DNA of 36,881 bases from Hyphomicrobiales bacterium (GCA_022360615.1 JAKSCL010000149.1:1-36881), one strand, 5' to 3'. Positions 7,764-15,716 are shown, numbered from the stretch's first letter. Numbers and translations are program-made. The notes: generated from the letters alone by a model not told the origin.

Positions 7764-8201
7764 GGGCGTTTCCTTCTCTCCGATCTCCCGGCCGGCTGCC
7801 AATCGAGCCGGTTTGGCGGCTCTTGTGGAACCAGGCCGGATTTGATTGCAACTTTTTTTCTTCAACCGGCTCTTGAGCGCATAGAGGTGTTCACGCTTTT
7901 TGTTGGGTGCCCTCGGGACTGGCTGCGTTTGCAGTTGCCCACGAGGTCTGGCTTTCCAGGGTCCTAGCACACGCACGAACGGCGCTATGCGGGGAAACGG
8001 CATCAGCCATGACGGATTGTTCCAGCGGTCCGGCTTCTCCCGGAGGCCTTCAAGTGCGCGATTCCCGCAGAGTTGCCCCCTTGTCTTTATTTTTGCGGCC
8101 CCGTAAACCATATCCGGGCGAAAGGTCTTTATCGGACTTCCGATTTTTCCTAGATTGACTTTACGTTCACGATTCCGTGAACAGCGCGATTGCGCATTTT
8201 C
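7764..8201. other. Intergenic region between the acyl-CoA operon and the tRNA genes
   Basis: This 438-bp stretch holds no credible gene; the short frames listed in it look like chance or are N-terminal extensions of the operon's first ORF. It must hold the minus-strand promoter for the acyl-CoA operon and the plus-strand promoter for tRNA-Cys. A T-rich run near 7850-7862 reads as an A tract on the minus strand, and a TTGACT at 8155-8160 could be a -35 element for the tRNA. I found no convincing -10 box for either. Confidence 0.6.
8165..8182. promoter_or_regulatory. Perfect inverted repeat upstream of tRNA-Cys
   Basis: Seven-base arms, GTTCACG and CGTGAAC, flank the four-base centre ATTC and end 19 bp before the tRNA-Cys 5' end. 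The left arm starts five bases after a TTGACT that could serve as a -35 element. It may be an operator or part of the tRNA promoter or leader. It is not the direct GTTC-N7-GTTC repeat expected for an alphaproteobacterial LexA site. Confidence 0.35.
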
Positions 8202-8275
8202 GGCCACGTGGCGGAGTGGTGACGCAGCGGACTGCAAATCCGTATACCCCGGTTCGATTCCGGGCGTGGCCTCCA
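8202..8275 (+). tRNA. tRNA-Cys (GCA)
   Basis: A full cloverleaf can be drawn by hand. The acceptor arms GGCCACG and CGTGGCC pair perfectly, the anticodon stem GCGGA/TCCGT encloses the loop CTGCAAA with anticodon GCA at 8234-8236, and the T arm CCCGG-TTCGATT-CCGGG is perfect. The discriminator base is T (U73), which is the cysteine identity element, and CCA is encoded. Confidence 0.97.
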
Positions 8276-8336
8276 GCATTCAAGCGCGATGAAACCCTTG
8301 GCAGCCGGTAGGCTGTCTGCTATATCGGCCAACTCT

Positions 8337-8412
8337 TCCCCGGTAGCTCAGTTGGTAGAGCAAGCGGCTGTTAACCGCTGGGTCGCTGGTTCGAGTCCGG
8401 CCCGGGGAGCCA
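8337..8412 (+). tRNA. tRNA-Asn (GTT)
   Basis: Seven-base acceptor stem TCCCCGG/CCGGGGA, D arm with GCTCAGTTGGTAGAGC, anticodon stem AGCGG/CCGCT around loop CTGTTAA with anticodon GTT at 8370-8372, T loop TTCGAGT, discriminator G and encoded CCA. It lies 61 bp after tRNA-Cys, so the two are probably co-transcribed. Confidence 0.97.
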
Positions 8413-8616
8413 ACTTTCCTAGAATCATTGCAGTGTTGCTCCGGCATTTGCGTCCTGCTTGCCTGTCGAAGGCAAGGGCGCGGCCGCTGCACTATTGTCC
8501 AAGGTCAAGGCGCTTCGTCGCGTTTCGGCTTATGGATGCCGTTGTCTTGCGGGGATTGGAGGGCGAGCGCTTGGAGGATGGCCGCGTGCTGCGCGTGCGA
8601 TCACGAAGGTGGGTTC

Positions 8617-9732
8617 ATGCCAGCACTTGCATATATGTCCGGAAACTGGGCCAGTCCGCTACCGGGGGTCAGCGTCGATCAGCCCGCGCGGCGCTCGTTC
8701 GGCATCCATACGATCGATTTCGACAACCGCTCGGTCGCTGTCATCCAGCCAGACCTCAGCCAGAAGCCGTTTTGCGCGCTGACCCGGTTCCAAAAGCAGG
8801 GGGACGCCGGGTCCAAGGCGCGCTTGCTTGTCATACCCCCGCTTTCCGGACACTTCGGGTTCCTGTTCCGCGACCTGGTTCTTGAAATGCTCTCGGACAG
8901 CGACGTGATCGTCGCCGACTGGATCAATCCCCGCTACGTCCCCGCCGCCGCAGGGCGGTTCCGCCTCGATGACAATATCGCCTATGTCGTTGACATGATT
9001 CGGGAACTGGGCGGGGGCATGCATGTCCTAGGGATGTGCCAAGGGGCTATCCCGGCTCTGGCGGCCGCGGCCATTCTTGCAAAAGCGGATGACGCCGCCG
9101 CGCCGCGGTCGCTTGTCCTCTTCGCGGCACCCATCGATCCGACCGCGAATCCCACGAGGGTCGTCAGACTCGTCCGCGAACGGTCACTCGACTGGTTCGA
9201 ACGCCATGTTTTCACGACCGTTTACGGCGATTACCCCGGGGCCGGCAGGCGCGTCTATCCGGCGCAATTCCAGTTTTCGGCGCTGATGGCCTATCTCATG
9301 CGGCATCTTGCGCAACGCGGGGAACTCTTGGACAAGATCCTCAAGGATGATGGTGCCGATCCGGTCCAATTCCCCTTTCTCAATGCCTATGCTTCGGTCA
9401 TGGATCTGCCGTCTGAGTGGTTCCTCGACAATGTCCGTCACGTTTTTCACGAACGGGCCGTGGCACGGAACCGGTTCCGCTGGCGGGGGCGGCCTGTCGA
9501 TTTCTCCGCCATCCGCAAGACAGCTCTCATGACCGTCGAGGGTGAACTGGATGATGTCGCGGCACCCGGACAGACATCGGCTGCTCACGCCCTTTGTCCG
9601 CACATCCCGGATGAAAAACGTGACCGATACGTGCTTCCGGGAAGCGGCCACTTCTCAACCTTTCACGGACATCTTTGGCGCGACCGGGTTGCGCCGCGGC
9701 TCCGCGCGTTTATCGCCCGCGCGGATGCGTGA
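8617..9732 (+). CDS. phaZ: Intracellular polyhydroxyalkanoate depolymerase (PhaZ family, Cys nucleophile)
   Basis: A 371-aa alpha/beta-hydrolase of the intracellular PHB depolymerase type, which releases hydroxyalkanoate from storage granules. Matching blocks are PPLSGHFGFLFRD (74-86), VIVADWINPRYVP (97-109) and RPVDFSAIRKTALMTVEGELDD (292-313). The nucleophile elbow is GMCQG, so the nucleophile would be Cys141, as in the Ralstonia PhaZ1 group, with an Asp at 312/313 and His345 (GSGHF) completing the triad. The ATG at 8617 is picked for the AAGGTGGG ribosome site just upstream; the ORF track's extra 63 residues look non-coding. At 371 aa it is shorter than the roughly 410 aa I expect, with the loss at the N-terminus. 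No signal peptide, in line with a cytosolic granule enzyme. Confidence 0.8.
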   Translation: MPALAYMSGNWASPLPGVSVDQPARRSFGIHTIDFDNRSVAVIQPDLSQKPFCALTRFQKQGDAGSKARLLVIPPLSGHFGFLFRDLVLEMLSDSDVIVADWINPRYVPAAAGRFRLDDNIAYVVDMIRELGGGMHVLGMCQGAIPALAAAAILAKADDAAAPRSLVLFAAPIDPTANPTRVVRLVRERSLDWFERHVFTTVYGDYPGAGRRVYPAQFQFSALMAYLMRHLAQRGELLDKILKDDGADPVQFPFLNAYASVMDLPSEWFLDNVRHVFHERAVARNRFRWRGRPVDFSAIRKTALMTVEGELDDVAAPGQTSAAHALCPHIPDEKRDRYVLPGSGHFSTFHGHLWRDRVAPRLRAFIARADA

Positions 9733-9864
9733 AGACGGCGGTCTGAGCGGCGCCAAGCGGTCCGGCCACCGTTTTGAAAACGCCGTTGACGTGCATCATC
9801 GCGGTCAGGCGCAGATTCATGCAGTCTTGCTAAAGAATGCGCAGTCGAATGGAGTTTGAGCGAA

Positions 9865-11775
9865 GTGCCTTCCGATCCAGGAAAGAAAGGCGCGGACAAT
9901 CGGAACAGCGGATGGATGTTTGCGCTGTTCGCGCTCATGGCTCTCATTTTGTCGTTTTCCCTCTTCCTCCTGGAGCCGGCCGAACGCGTTCAAGAACTGC
10001 CCTATACCGAAATCAAGCAGATGATCCGCGATGGTGAGGTCTCCGGGGCCTTGCTTGAGGAATATGCGATCACGGTGACGGCCGCCGCACCGGATGGGGC
10101 CGGTCAGCACCAATACCGCGCGGTGACGCCCGCCCAGGGCGACCCGGACCTGTTGCCTTTGCTTGAGAGCCAGGGTGTCGCGATCACGGCGCGTGAGCCG
10201 GAAGGCATGTCGGTGTTCGCCTACATCCTCCCATGGCTCCTGATCCTTGGCGCTTATCTCTGGCTGCATAGCCGGATCGCTGGCGGCATCGGCGGTCCAG
10301 GTGCCGGCGGCCTTGGCGGGATCTTTTCCGGACGTTTTTCAAAACCAAGCGAACTAAAGACGGGTATCACCTTCGGCAATGTCGCCGGGCAGGACGAAGC
10401 GAAACGTGAAGTTGCCGAACTGGTTGAGTTCCTGCGCGAGCCCGACCGGTTCCGCCGCGTCGGTGCGGAGGTCCCGCACGGTGTGCTTTTGATGGGCCCG
10501 CCGGGCACCGGAAAAACGCTTCTTGCAAAGGCTCTCGCCGGAGAGGCCGACGTGCCGTTTTTCTCCACCTCCGGGTCGGAGTTCATCGAGGTTTTCGTGG
10601 GTGTTGGCGCGGGCCGGGTCCGCAGGATGTTCGAGGCGGCCCGCAATGCCGCGCCAGCAATCATCTTCATCGACGAGTTGGACAGCATCGGACGCACACG
10701 CGGCACCGGCCTCGGCGGCGGGCACGACGAGCGCGAACAGACATTGAACCAGATCCTCGCCGAGCTTGACGGTTTCAAGGGCAAGGAGGCCGTCGTCGTG
10801 CTTGCGGCAACGAACAGGCCGGACGTGCTCGATCCTGCCTTGCTGCGTCCCGGCCGGTTCGACCGCCATGTCACACTCAATCTTCCCGACAAGACCGCGC
10901 GGCGCGCGATCCTCGACATTCACGCCAAGGGCATGCCCCTGGCGAACATGCACGATCTCGACACAATTTCCGCCGGAACACCGGGTTTCTCAGGCGCCGA
11001 TTTGAAAAACCTCCTGAACGAAGCAGCGATCGGCGCCGCGCGGCGCCACAGCACGACGATCACGGCCAACGACCTGGAAGAGGCGCGCGACAAGGTCATG
11101 GTGGGAACGGTGCGGACCCTGGCCATCCGGCCAGAAGAACGTCATCGCCTCGCCGTTCACGAAGCCGGACACACGGCTGCGGCCTATTTCACGCCCGAGG
11201 CAGACACGCTTTACAAGGTCACGATCATCCCGCGGGGACGGACTCTCGGCGGGACGCACATGCTGAGCAAGGAAGAGCGTCACACCCTTCCTGAGGACTA
11301 TTTGCGCGCGCAGCTTGTTACCCTCCTTGCCGGACGCGCCGCGGAGAAGCTGCTGATCGGCTCGGTCAGTTCCGGCGCCGACGATGATATCCGCCGCGCC
11401 ACGGAGATCGCCCGGTCCATGGTGTCCAGGTGGGGCATGAACGAGGTGTTAGGGCCGGTCGATCTTCGCCAGCGCGAAGACCACCCCTTCCTCGGACAGA
11501 CCATCGCCCAGCCGCGCGAACATGCCGATGCCACGGCCGCGGAGGTCGACCGGGCGGTTATGTCGCTTTTGCGGGAGGGCGGGGACGCGGCGGCAAATAT
11601 CATAAAACAGCACAAGGGTGCGGTCGAATACCTGGTTCGGGAGTTGGAATCGAAGGAAGTCCTCGATTTCGACCAGATCCGCCATTGCCTGGAGTCCGGT
11701 GGAAAGGTCAAAACCCTGGACCGGCGACGTGACCGGACGCAGAAGCCATCAAGCGGTTCCACGCCGTCAGCTTGA
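9865..11775 (+). CDS. ftsH: FtsH-family membrane-bound ATP-dependent zinc metalloprotease
   Basis: About 636 aa. Two N-terminal membrane segments (roughly residues 17-36 and 117-134) flank a short periplasmic domain; then come a glycine-rich linker, the AAA domain with Walker A GPPGTGKT (about 211-218), Walker B IIFIDELDSIG and the second-region-of-homology block RPGRFDRH, and the protease domain with zinc motif HEAGH (about 432-436) and acidic ligand in GADDDIRRAT. All active-site elements are intact. The ORF starts at TTG 9856, but GGAG at 9851-9854 is only one base from it, so GTG 9865 is favoured. It is not beside tilS or glmM, the usual neighbours of the essential ftsH, so it may be an accessory paralogue. 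It follows phaZ by about 130 bp. Confidence 0.92.
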   Translation: MPSDPGKKGADNRNSGWMFALFALMALILSFSLFLLEPAERVQELPYTEIKQMIRDGEVSGALLEEYAITVTAAAPDGAGQHQYRAVTPAQGDPDLLPLLESQGVAITAREPEGMSVFAYILPWLLILGAYLWLHSRIAGGIGGPGAGGLGGIFSGRFSKPSELKTGITFGNVAGQDEAKREVAELVEFLREPDRFRRVGAEVPHGVLLMGPPGTGKTLLAKALAGEADVPFFSTSGSEFIEVFVGVGAGRVRRMFEAARNAAPAIIFIDELDSIGRTRGTGLGGGHDEREQTLNQILAELDGFKGKEAVVVLAATNRPDVLDPALLRPGRFDRHVTLNLPDKTARRAILDIHAKGMPLANMHDLDTISAGTPGFSGADLKNLLNEAAIGAARRHSTTITANDLEEARDKVMVGTVRTLAIRPEERHRLAVHEAGHTAAAYFTPEADTLYKVTIIPRGRTLGGTHMLSKEERHTLPEDYLRAQLVTLLAGRAAEKLLIGSVSSGADDDIRRATEIARSMVSRWGMNEVLGPVDLRQREDHPFLGQTIAQPREHADATAAEVDRAVMSLLREGGDAAANIIKQHKGAVEYLVRELESKEVLDFDQIRHCLESGGKVKTLDRRRDRTQKPSSGSTPSA

Positions 11776-11876
11776 AGCAATTCCGCTTTTCTTTGAGTCG
11801 CTCAGTTGCTCTAAGTCCGTGTTTTGTCGCAAATCCGGGCGGAAAACCGGTCTCCAGTTTTTCTGGATTTGCTCCG
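11773..11876. repeat. RIME-like structured intergenic repeat after ftsH
   Basis: The segment just past the ftsH stop has the look of the palindromic intergenic repeats common in Rhizobiales genomes: GCAAATCC at 11829-11836 is matched by GGATTTGC at 11865-11872, with GGCGGAAAACCGG between them and a small TCCAG-TTTTT-CTGGA hairpin inside the right half. It may also help end ftsH transcription. Assignment is from memory of such elements; copy number elsewhere in the genome is unknown. Confidence 0.55.
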
Positions 11877-11947
11877 GAAGAAGCGCAAAGGTCTCCGGGC
11901 CTTGGAGCTGGCTTCCGGTCAATCCGAACCGGCATTCACCAGAAGCC

Positions 11948-12223
11948 CTAACGATCCTGCGGCCGGTACCGCATCGCGCCCCAGCGCTTCGGTTTTTCGG
12001 CGCGCCGCACCGTCACGCCGGCGTCCGCCAGGAACCGCGCGGCTGCATCGAGCGCGGCATCGGCGGTCTTACGGTCGTACGCGGTCATTGTGAGCTGGAC
12101 CGCGCCGGTGCGGGTCATCATAAAGGGCTGAAAACCGGGCGGACCGCCGTCCTGGTTCCCGCACAGGTCGAGATACAGTTCTTCGAGTTCGTCAAAGGGG
12201 ACGGTCCAGCACCACCCCCGGAT
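11948..12223 (-). CDS. Small unknown protein frame with no standard start codon (ATC or lost start)
   Basis: Too short and start-less for the ORF track. On the minus strand an open frame with strong GC bias at third positions runs to a TAG at 11948. It reads RGWCWTVPFDELEELYLDLC and so on, about 91 aa, with an acidic amphipathic N-terminal part and a basic C-terminus (KPKRWGAMRYRPQDR). No ATG, GTG or TTG occurs in frame before residue 35. A good ribosome site, GGAG, lies four bases before an ATC codon at 12223-12221, as if an ATG had become ATC. The fallback start, ATGATG at 12121, would give 57 aa and has no ribosome site. Either a rare ATC start, a sequencing error or a recently silenced gene. 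I do not recognise the family. Confidence 0.45.
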   Translation of the reverse strand: MRGWCWTVPFDELEELYLDLCGNQDGGPPGFQPFMMTRTGAVQLTMTAYDRKTADAALDAAARFLADAGVTVRRAEKPKRWGAMRYRPQDR

Positions 12224-12396
12224 CGTTCTCCGTTTAAGAAAGATGGGACTCCTCGCAATTATTAGGGAGAGTGTTCAGGGCAGCCGCTTTCCCACTCAGG
12301 CGGCCGGGGCGCTTGTCACCCGCGTGATCTTCCCATTGCCGCGCGATTCGATTATCGAGGGCCGAGATTAAATGGTCAGAATGACGGAAGGTGGCC

Positions 12397-13059
12397 ATGT
12401 TTGACTTTGCCGATGCGCGCATGCGCATGATCGAATCCCAGCTCCGGCCAAACCGCGTGACCCAACCTGACGTCGTCCGCGCTTTTTCCCTCATCCCACG
12501 CGAGCGTTTCGTGCCCAAGAGCCGCCGTTCGATGGCCTATGCGGATGAGGCGATTGCAATTGGCAGCGGCGTCCATCCACGTTTTCTCAACCCGGCCATG
12601 GTGACGGCGCGGCTCATTCAGGCGCTCGAACTCAACAACGATTCGCTTGTTCTCGTTGTGGGTGCTGGAACGGGCTACAGCAGTGCGGTCCTTGCTGAAA
12701 TCGCGGGGTCCGTCATCGGACTTGAAGACGATGCCGAGATGGCGTCGCAAGCAAGCGATCTTCTCTCTGAGCTTGAACTCTCCAACACGGTGATCGTCGA
12801 TGGCCCGCTTCAAGGCGGTCTGCCCGATCAGGGTCCGTTCGACGGCATTCTCATCGATGGCGCGGTCGAAACCGTTCCCGAAACGCTGTTTGAACAGCTC
12901 AAGGAGGGCGGGCGTCTAGCAACGGTCGAGGGCATGCCGCCCTACAGCCGCGCCGTTCTTTATGAAAAGATCGGAGATGATGTGTCGCGGCGCGCGCTCT
13001 TTGAGGCGAGCTCAAAACCGTTGCCCGGTTTTGAGCGTGCGCATGCCTTTGAATTCTAA
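12397..13059 (+). CDS. PCMT-like SAM-dependent methyltransferase, isoaspartate motif absent
   Basis: A 220-aa protein of the protein-L-isoaspartate O-methyltransferase family with the SAM-binding motif VLVVGAGTGYSSAVLA (about 85-100) and FDGILIDGAVE further on. The substrate-side motif GQTIS of true Pcm enzymes, which is present in the second Pcm of this window, is replaced by SGVHPRFLNP (57-66). So it binds SAM but may not repair isoaspartate. The ATG at 12397 has GGAAGG five bases upstream and is preferred to the GTG at 12391. It lies directly before tolC, an arrangement I recall from other alphaproteobacteria, hinting at an envelope-linked role. Usually annotated as Pcm; the function is open. 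Confidence 0.85.
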   Translation: MFDFADARMRMIESQLRPNRVTQPDVVRAFSLIPRERFVPKSRRSMAYADEAIAIGSGVHPRFLNPAMVTARLIQALELNNDSLVLVVGAGTGYSSAVLAEIAGSVIGLEDDAEMASQASDLLSELELSNTVIVDGPLQGGLPDQGPFDGILIDGAVETVPETLFEQLKEGGRLATVEGMPPYSRAVLYEKIGDDVSRRALFEASSKPLPGFERAHAFEF

Positions 13060-13320
13060 GGGCATTACGGATTTCCGCAATATTGCCCGATGAGAGTGTC
13101 CAAGGGGTGATGCGGAATAGTCGCACAAAAGAAAAATATTGTTGCCAGCGTCGCGCCTAGGCAGCATGGACGGTGGCAAGCAAGGCTGCGGTCGCTTATA
13201 ACGGCCACTCGCGGCCAACGAAAAGACCTGCAGATCAAACGGGTGTTCAAAGGGAGCGAGCGGCAAACGTGAACCGGCGGATTTGCCGTTGATCCCGCCA
13301 AACTGTGATATCGGTGTCGT

Positions 13321-14685
13321 ATGCGAAGGTTCAGCCTTGTTTTCCTGGTTGCGGCTGTCTGCTGCGGTCCGTCCGCGGTCTGGGCCGACACGCTTACATC
13401 CGCACTTTCCGCCGCGTACCGGAACAACCCGAGTTTGAATGCCGCGCGTGCGGACTTGCGGGCCACCGATGAAGGCGTCCCGCAAGCAAGGGCCAATCTC
13501 AGACCTTTCGTGAGCGGAAGCACGCAGTACGGTTACAGCTACTCCCGAACCGAATCATCCGGTTTAACAACTGAGTCCCACTCGGACCCGCTCACATTCA
13601 ACCTGTCCGTGTCCCAAAACGTTTTCACCGGTTTTCAGACCCGGAACGCGATTCGCGGTGCGGAATCGGCGGTCCTGGGCGGACGGCAGGATTTGATCCA
13701 AGCCGAGCAGACAGTTCTTTTGGATGCGGCGACAGCTTATATGGACGTTGTGCGCGACCAGGCGCTCGTCGAGCTCAATCAGCAAAACGTCGAAGTGCTG
13801 CGCGAAGAACTGCGCTCGACCCGCGACCGGTTCGAGGTCGGCGAGGTCACACGCACCGATGTGGCGCAGGCCGAATCGCGCGTCAGCGAAGGCATCGGCA
13901 ATCTCAGAACCGCAGAAGGCAATCTTGCCTCATCGAGGGCCACCTACCAGGACATCATCGGAAAGATGCCCGGACAGTTGGTGTTCCCGCGCGCCCTGGG
14001 CTCTACCACCCCGCCCACGCTGGAATCGGCACTTGGTACTGCGGCGGCGCAGCATCCGGCAATCCTGTCCGCCAAACATGGCGTCGAGACTGCTGAGTAC
14101 AACATCAAGGAGCTTACAGGCCAATTGCTTCCGACCCTCACCGTAGAGGCAACTGCGTCGCGGACCTACGATGTCAGCGACACCATCGACGACAGCGAAG
14201 CTTTCGAAATCACCGGCAACCTAAACATCCCCCTTTACCAGCAAGGCCTCGTGTCTTCGCAAGTCCGTCAGGCGAAGCATCAACGCACCAGCGCCCAGTT
14301 GTCGCTTGACGATGCCCGGCGGCAAATTCGGTCGGATGTGACCTCAAGCTGGGCCACTCTTGAAGCCACCAAAGGCGAGATTCTTGCCGATGTTGCCCAG
14401 ATCAAGGCCGCCGAACTGGCGCTTGAAGGGGTGCGGGAGGAAGAGCGTGTGGGCCAGCGTACGACGCTCGATGTGCTCGATGCTCAGCAAGAAGTGCTCG
14501 ACGCACGCACCAACCTCGTCTCTTCCCAGAGAGACCGCGTCGTCGCGGCGTTTAGCCTCATGTCGGCGATGGGTCAGCTAACCGCCGCAAAACTGCGCTT
14601 ACCTGTGCAAATCTACGACCCGACCGTGAACTATGAAGCCGTTCGCGATAAATGGTTCGGATTACGCACAGGGCAGGGGAATTAA
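13321..14685 (+). CDS. tolC: TolC-family outer-membrane efflux/secretion channel
   Basis: A 454-aa TolC-type protein. The first 22 residues form a signal peptide (MRRFSLVFLVAAVCCGPSAVWA, then DT). Two repeated outer-membrane-efflux halves follow, each with long coiled-coil helices: AARADLRATDEGVPQARANLRP in the first, and VRQAKHQRTSAQLSLDDARRQI plus EERVGQRTTLDVLDAQQEVLDART in the second. The trimer would form the outer-membrane duct for type I secretion and RND/MFS drug pumps. No pump genes are next to it, so it likely serves several inner-membrane partners. The start lacks a strong ribosome site, but the signal peptide fits. It precedes popZ and valS. Confidence 0.93.
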   Translation: MRRFSLVFLVAAVCCGPSAVWADTLTSALSAAYRNNPSLNAARADLRATDEGVPQARANLRPFVSGSTQYGYSYSRTESSGLTTESHSDPLTFNLSVSQNVFTGFQTRNAIRGAESAVLGGRQDLIQAEQTVLLDAATAYMDVVRDQALVELNQQNVEVLREELRSTRDRFEVGEVTRTDVAQAESRVSEGIGNLRTAEGNLASSRATYQDIIGKMPGQLVFPRALGSTTPPTLESALGTAAAQHPAILSAKHGVETAEYNIKELTGQLLPTLTVEATASRTYDVSDTIDDSEAFEITGNLNIPLYQQGLVSSQVRQAKHQRTSAQLSLDDARRQIRSDVTSSWATLEATKGEILADVAQIKAAELALEGVREEERVGQRTTLDVLDAQQEVLDARTNLVSSQRDRVVAAFSLMSAMGQLTAAKLRLPVQIYDPTVNYEAVRDKWFGLRTGQGN

Positions 14686-14707
14686 GCGTCGCAATCCTGG
14701 ACGCTTA
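14683..14707 (+). terminator. Stem-loop overlapping the tolC stop codon
   Basis: TAAGCGTC and GACGCTTA form an eight-base stem around a nine-base loop, and the stem begins with the tolC TAA. Only two T residues follow the stem, so a factor-independent terminator would be weak. It may instead protect the tolC mRNA 3' end. Confidence 0.35.
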
Positions 14708-14794
14708 TTCGGCTCACTGCTAGGCTTTCGTAAGCGATTCTCGATTCAGGTCGGTCGGGACTCTGCCCTTTGATGCGGTGACATAGGGCTTAAA

Positions 14795-15553
14795 ATGAGT
14801 GCAGTGGAGCAGGCGAAAGAGCCGTCGATGGAGGAGATTCTCGCCTCTATCCGGCGAATCATTTCCGAAGATGACAGTGGCGGCAAGTCTGCGGAGGAGC
14901 CTAAGGCAAAGGCGCCCGAACCAGCCGAGCCCGAGGCGGTTGAGGCTGTCGGCGCGGCCATGGAGATGGCCGCCGAGGATGAGGGCGAGGTCCCCGATCT
15001 CGGTCAGGATTCGGTCGATGCGCTTTTCGATGAACCGGTGGAGGACGATCTCGCAAGCGAAGTGGATACCGACGCTCCTGACATCGAGGCCGGCACCGCA
15101 GAGCCTGAAGATGTTTTCGAACTCTCGCAAAACGATATCGTCGAGGATGACACCGAGAACACGCGCGTTACGCAACCGGATATCGATGATGTCTGCTTCG
15201 ATGAGGACAACAACACCCTGGAAACGGGTGACGCGGATTTTGGCGCCGCCGCCGCTGAAGAGCCCGAACCGGCTTTAGCGGCGGAGCCCGATTTCGAGCC
15301 GGCATCGGAACTGATGTCGCAACATGAAAGCAGCAGCACGTTGATGTCTGCGACGACCGATGCGGCTGTCAGCGCGGCCTTCGGCAATTTGGCGAATACG
15401 ATCCTTTCGAACAACGCCCGCACGCTTGAGGATCTCGTCAGGGAGATGCTCTCGCCGATGCTCAAGGCGTGGATTGACGAGAACCTTCCGACGCTTGTGG
15501 AACGGCTTGTACGCGAGGAAATCGAGCGCGTGGCACGCGGCGGCGGGCGCTGA
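14795..15553 (+). CDS. popZ: Polar organising protein PopZ (DUF2497)
   Basis: A 252-aa PopZ-type scaffold. The N-terminal recruitment helix SMEEILASIRRIISEDD lies at 11-27. A long acidic, Pro/Ala/Glu-rich disordered middle (about 28-170) is followed by the C-terminal helical oligomerisation region, LANTILSNNARTLEDLVREMLSPMLKAWIDENLPTLVERLV. In other alphaproteobacteria PopZ forms a condensate at the cell pole that binds ParB, chromosome origins and cell-cycle kinases. The ATG has AGGG a few bases upstream. The position between tolC and valS is the one I associate with Rhizobiales. The middle is longer than in Caulobacter PopZ (177 aa). The hairpin after the stop may mark the transcript end. 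Confidence 0.88.
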   Translation: MSAVEQAKEPSMEEILASIRRIISEDDSGGKSAEEPKAKAPEPAEPEAVEAVGAAMEMAAEDEGEVPDLGQDSVDALFDEPVEDDLASEVDTDAPDIEAGTAEPEDVFELSQNDIVEDDTENTRVTQPDIDDVCFDEDNNTLETGDADFGAAAAEEPEPALAAEPDFEPASELMSQHESSSTLMSATTDAAVSAAFGNLANTILSNNARTLEDLVREMLSPMLKAWIDENLPTLVERLVREEIERVARGGGR

Positions 15554-15593
15554 CCCGGCAAAAAGGGAAAATTCGGCGCTGGCTGCGGGCCGG

Positions 15594-15609
15594 CACGGTT
15601 AAGACCGTG
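15594..15609. terminator. Perfect tetraloop hairpin after popZ
   Basis: CACGGT and ACCGTG form a perfect six-base stem around TAAG, 41 bp after the popZ stop. No T tract follows on either strand, so it is a candidate mRNA 3' end structure rather than a strong terminator. Confidence 0.3.
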
Positions 15610-15655
15610 ATCTCAGAGCTTTTGTTTGCAAGCGCTGCAGTTTACATCCCTTCTA

Positions 15656-15661
15656 TTGACA
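15656..15661 (+). promoter_or_regulatory. Possible -35 element for valS
   Basis: A perfect TTGACA lies 55 bp before the valS ATG. The best -10 candidates 16-18 bp downstream are poor, so this is a suggestion only. Confidence 0.25.
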
Positions 15662-15716
15662 AGGGTTGGACGCTTTGTTTGAAGCGGTCCTGACCGCTGT
15701 TGGACAAGCCAATTCC

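Noticed and set aside
7764-8279. N-terminal extension of the CaiB-family ORF
   Set aside because: It reads antisense through the tRNA-Cys gene and non-coding DNA; the family N-terminus begins at 7763.
8202-8616. tRNA genes as the attachment site of a genomic island
   Set aside because: No integrase, no repeated tRNA 3' end found downstream, and the following genes look native in base use.
8428-8616. Extra 63 residues before the PhaZ start
   Set aside because: They do not resemble the PhaZ N-terminus and the ribosome site at 8610 supports ATG 8617.
12348-12358. TCGAT-T-ATCGA near-palindrome upstream of the PCMT-like gene
   Set aside because: Short, and not tied to a recognisable promoter; likely chance.
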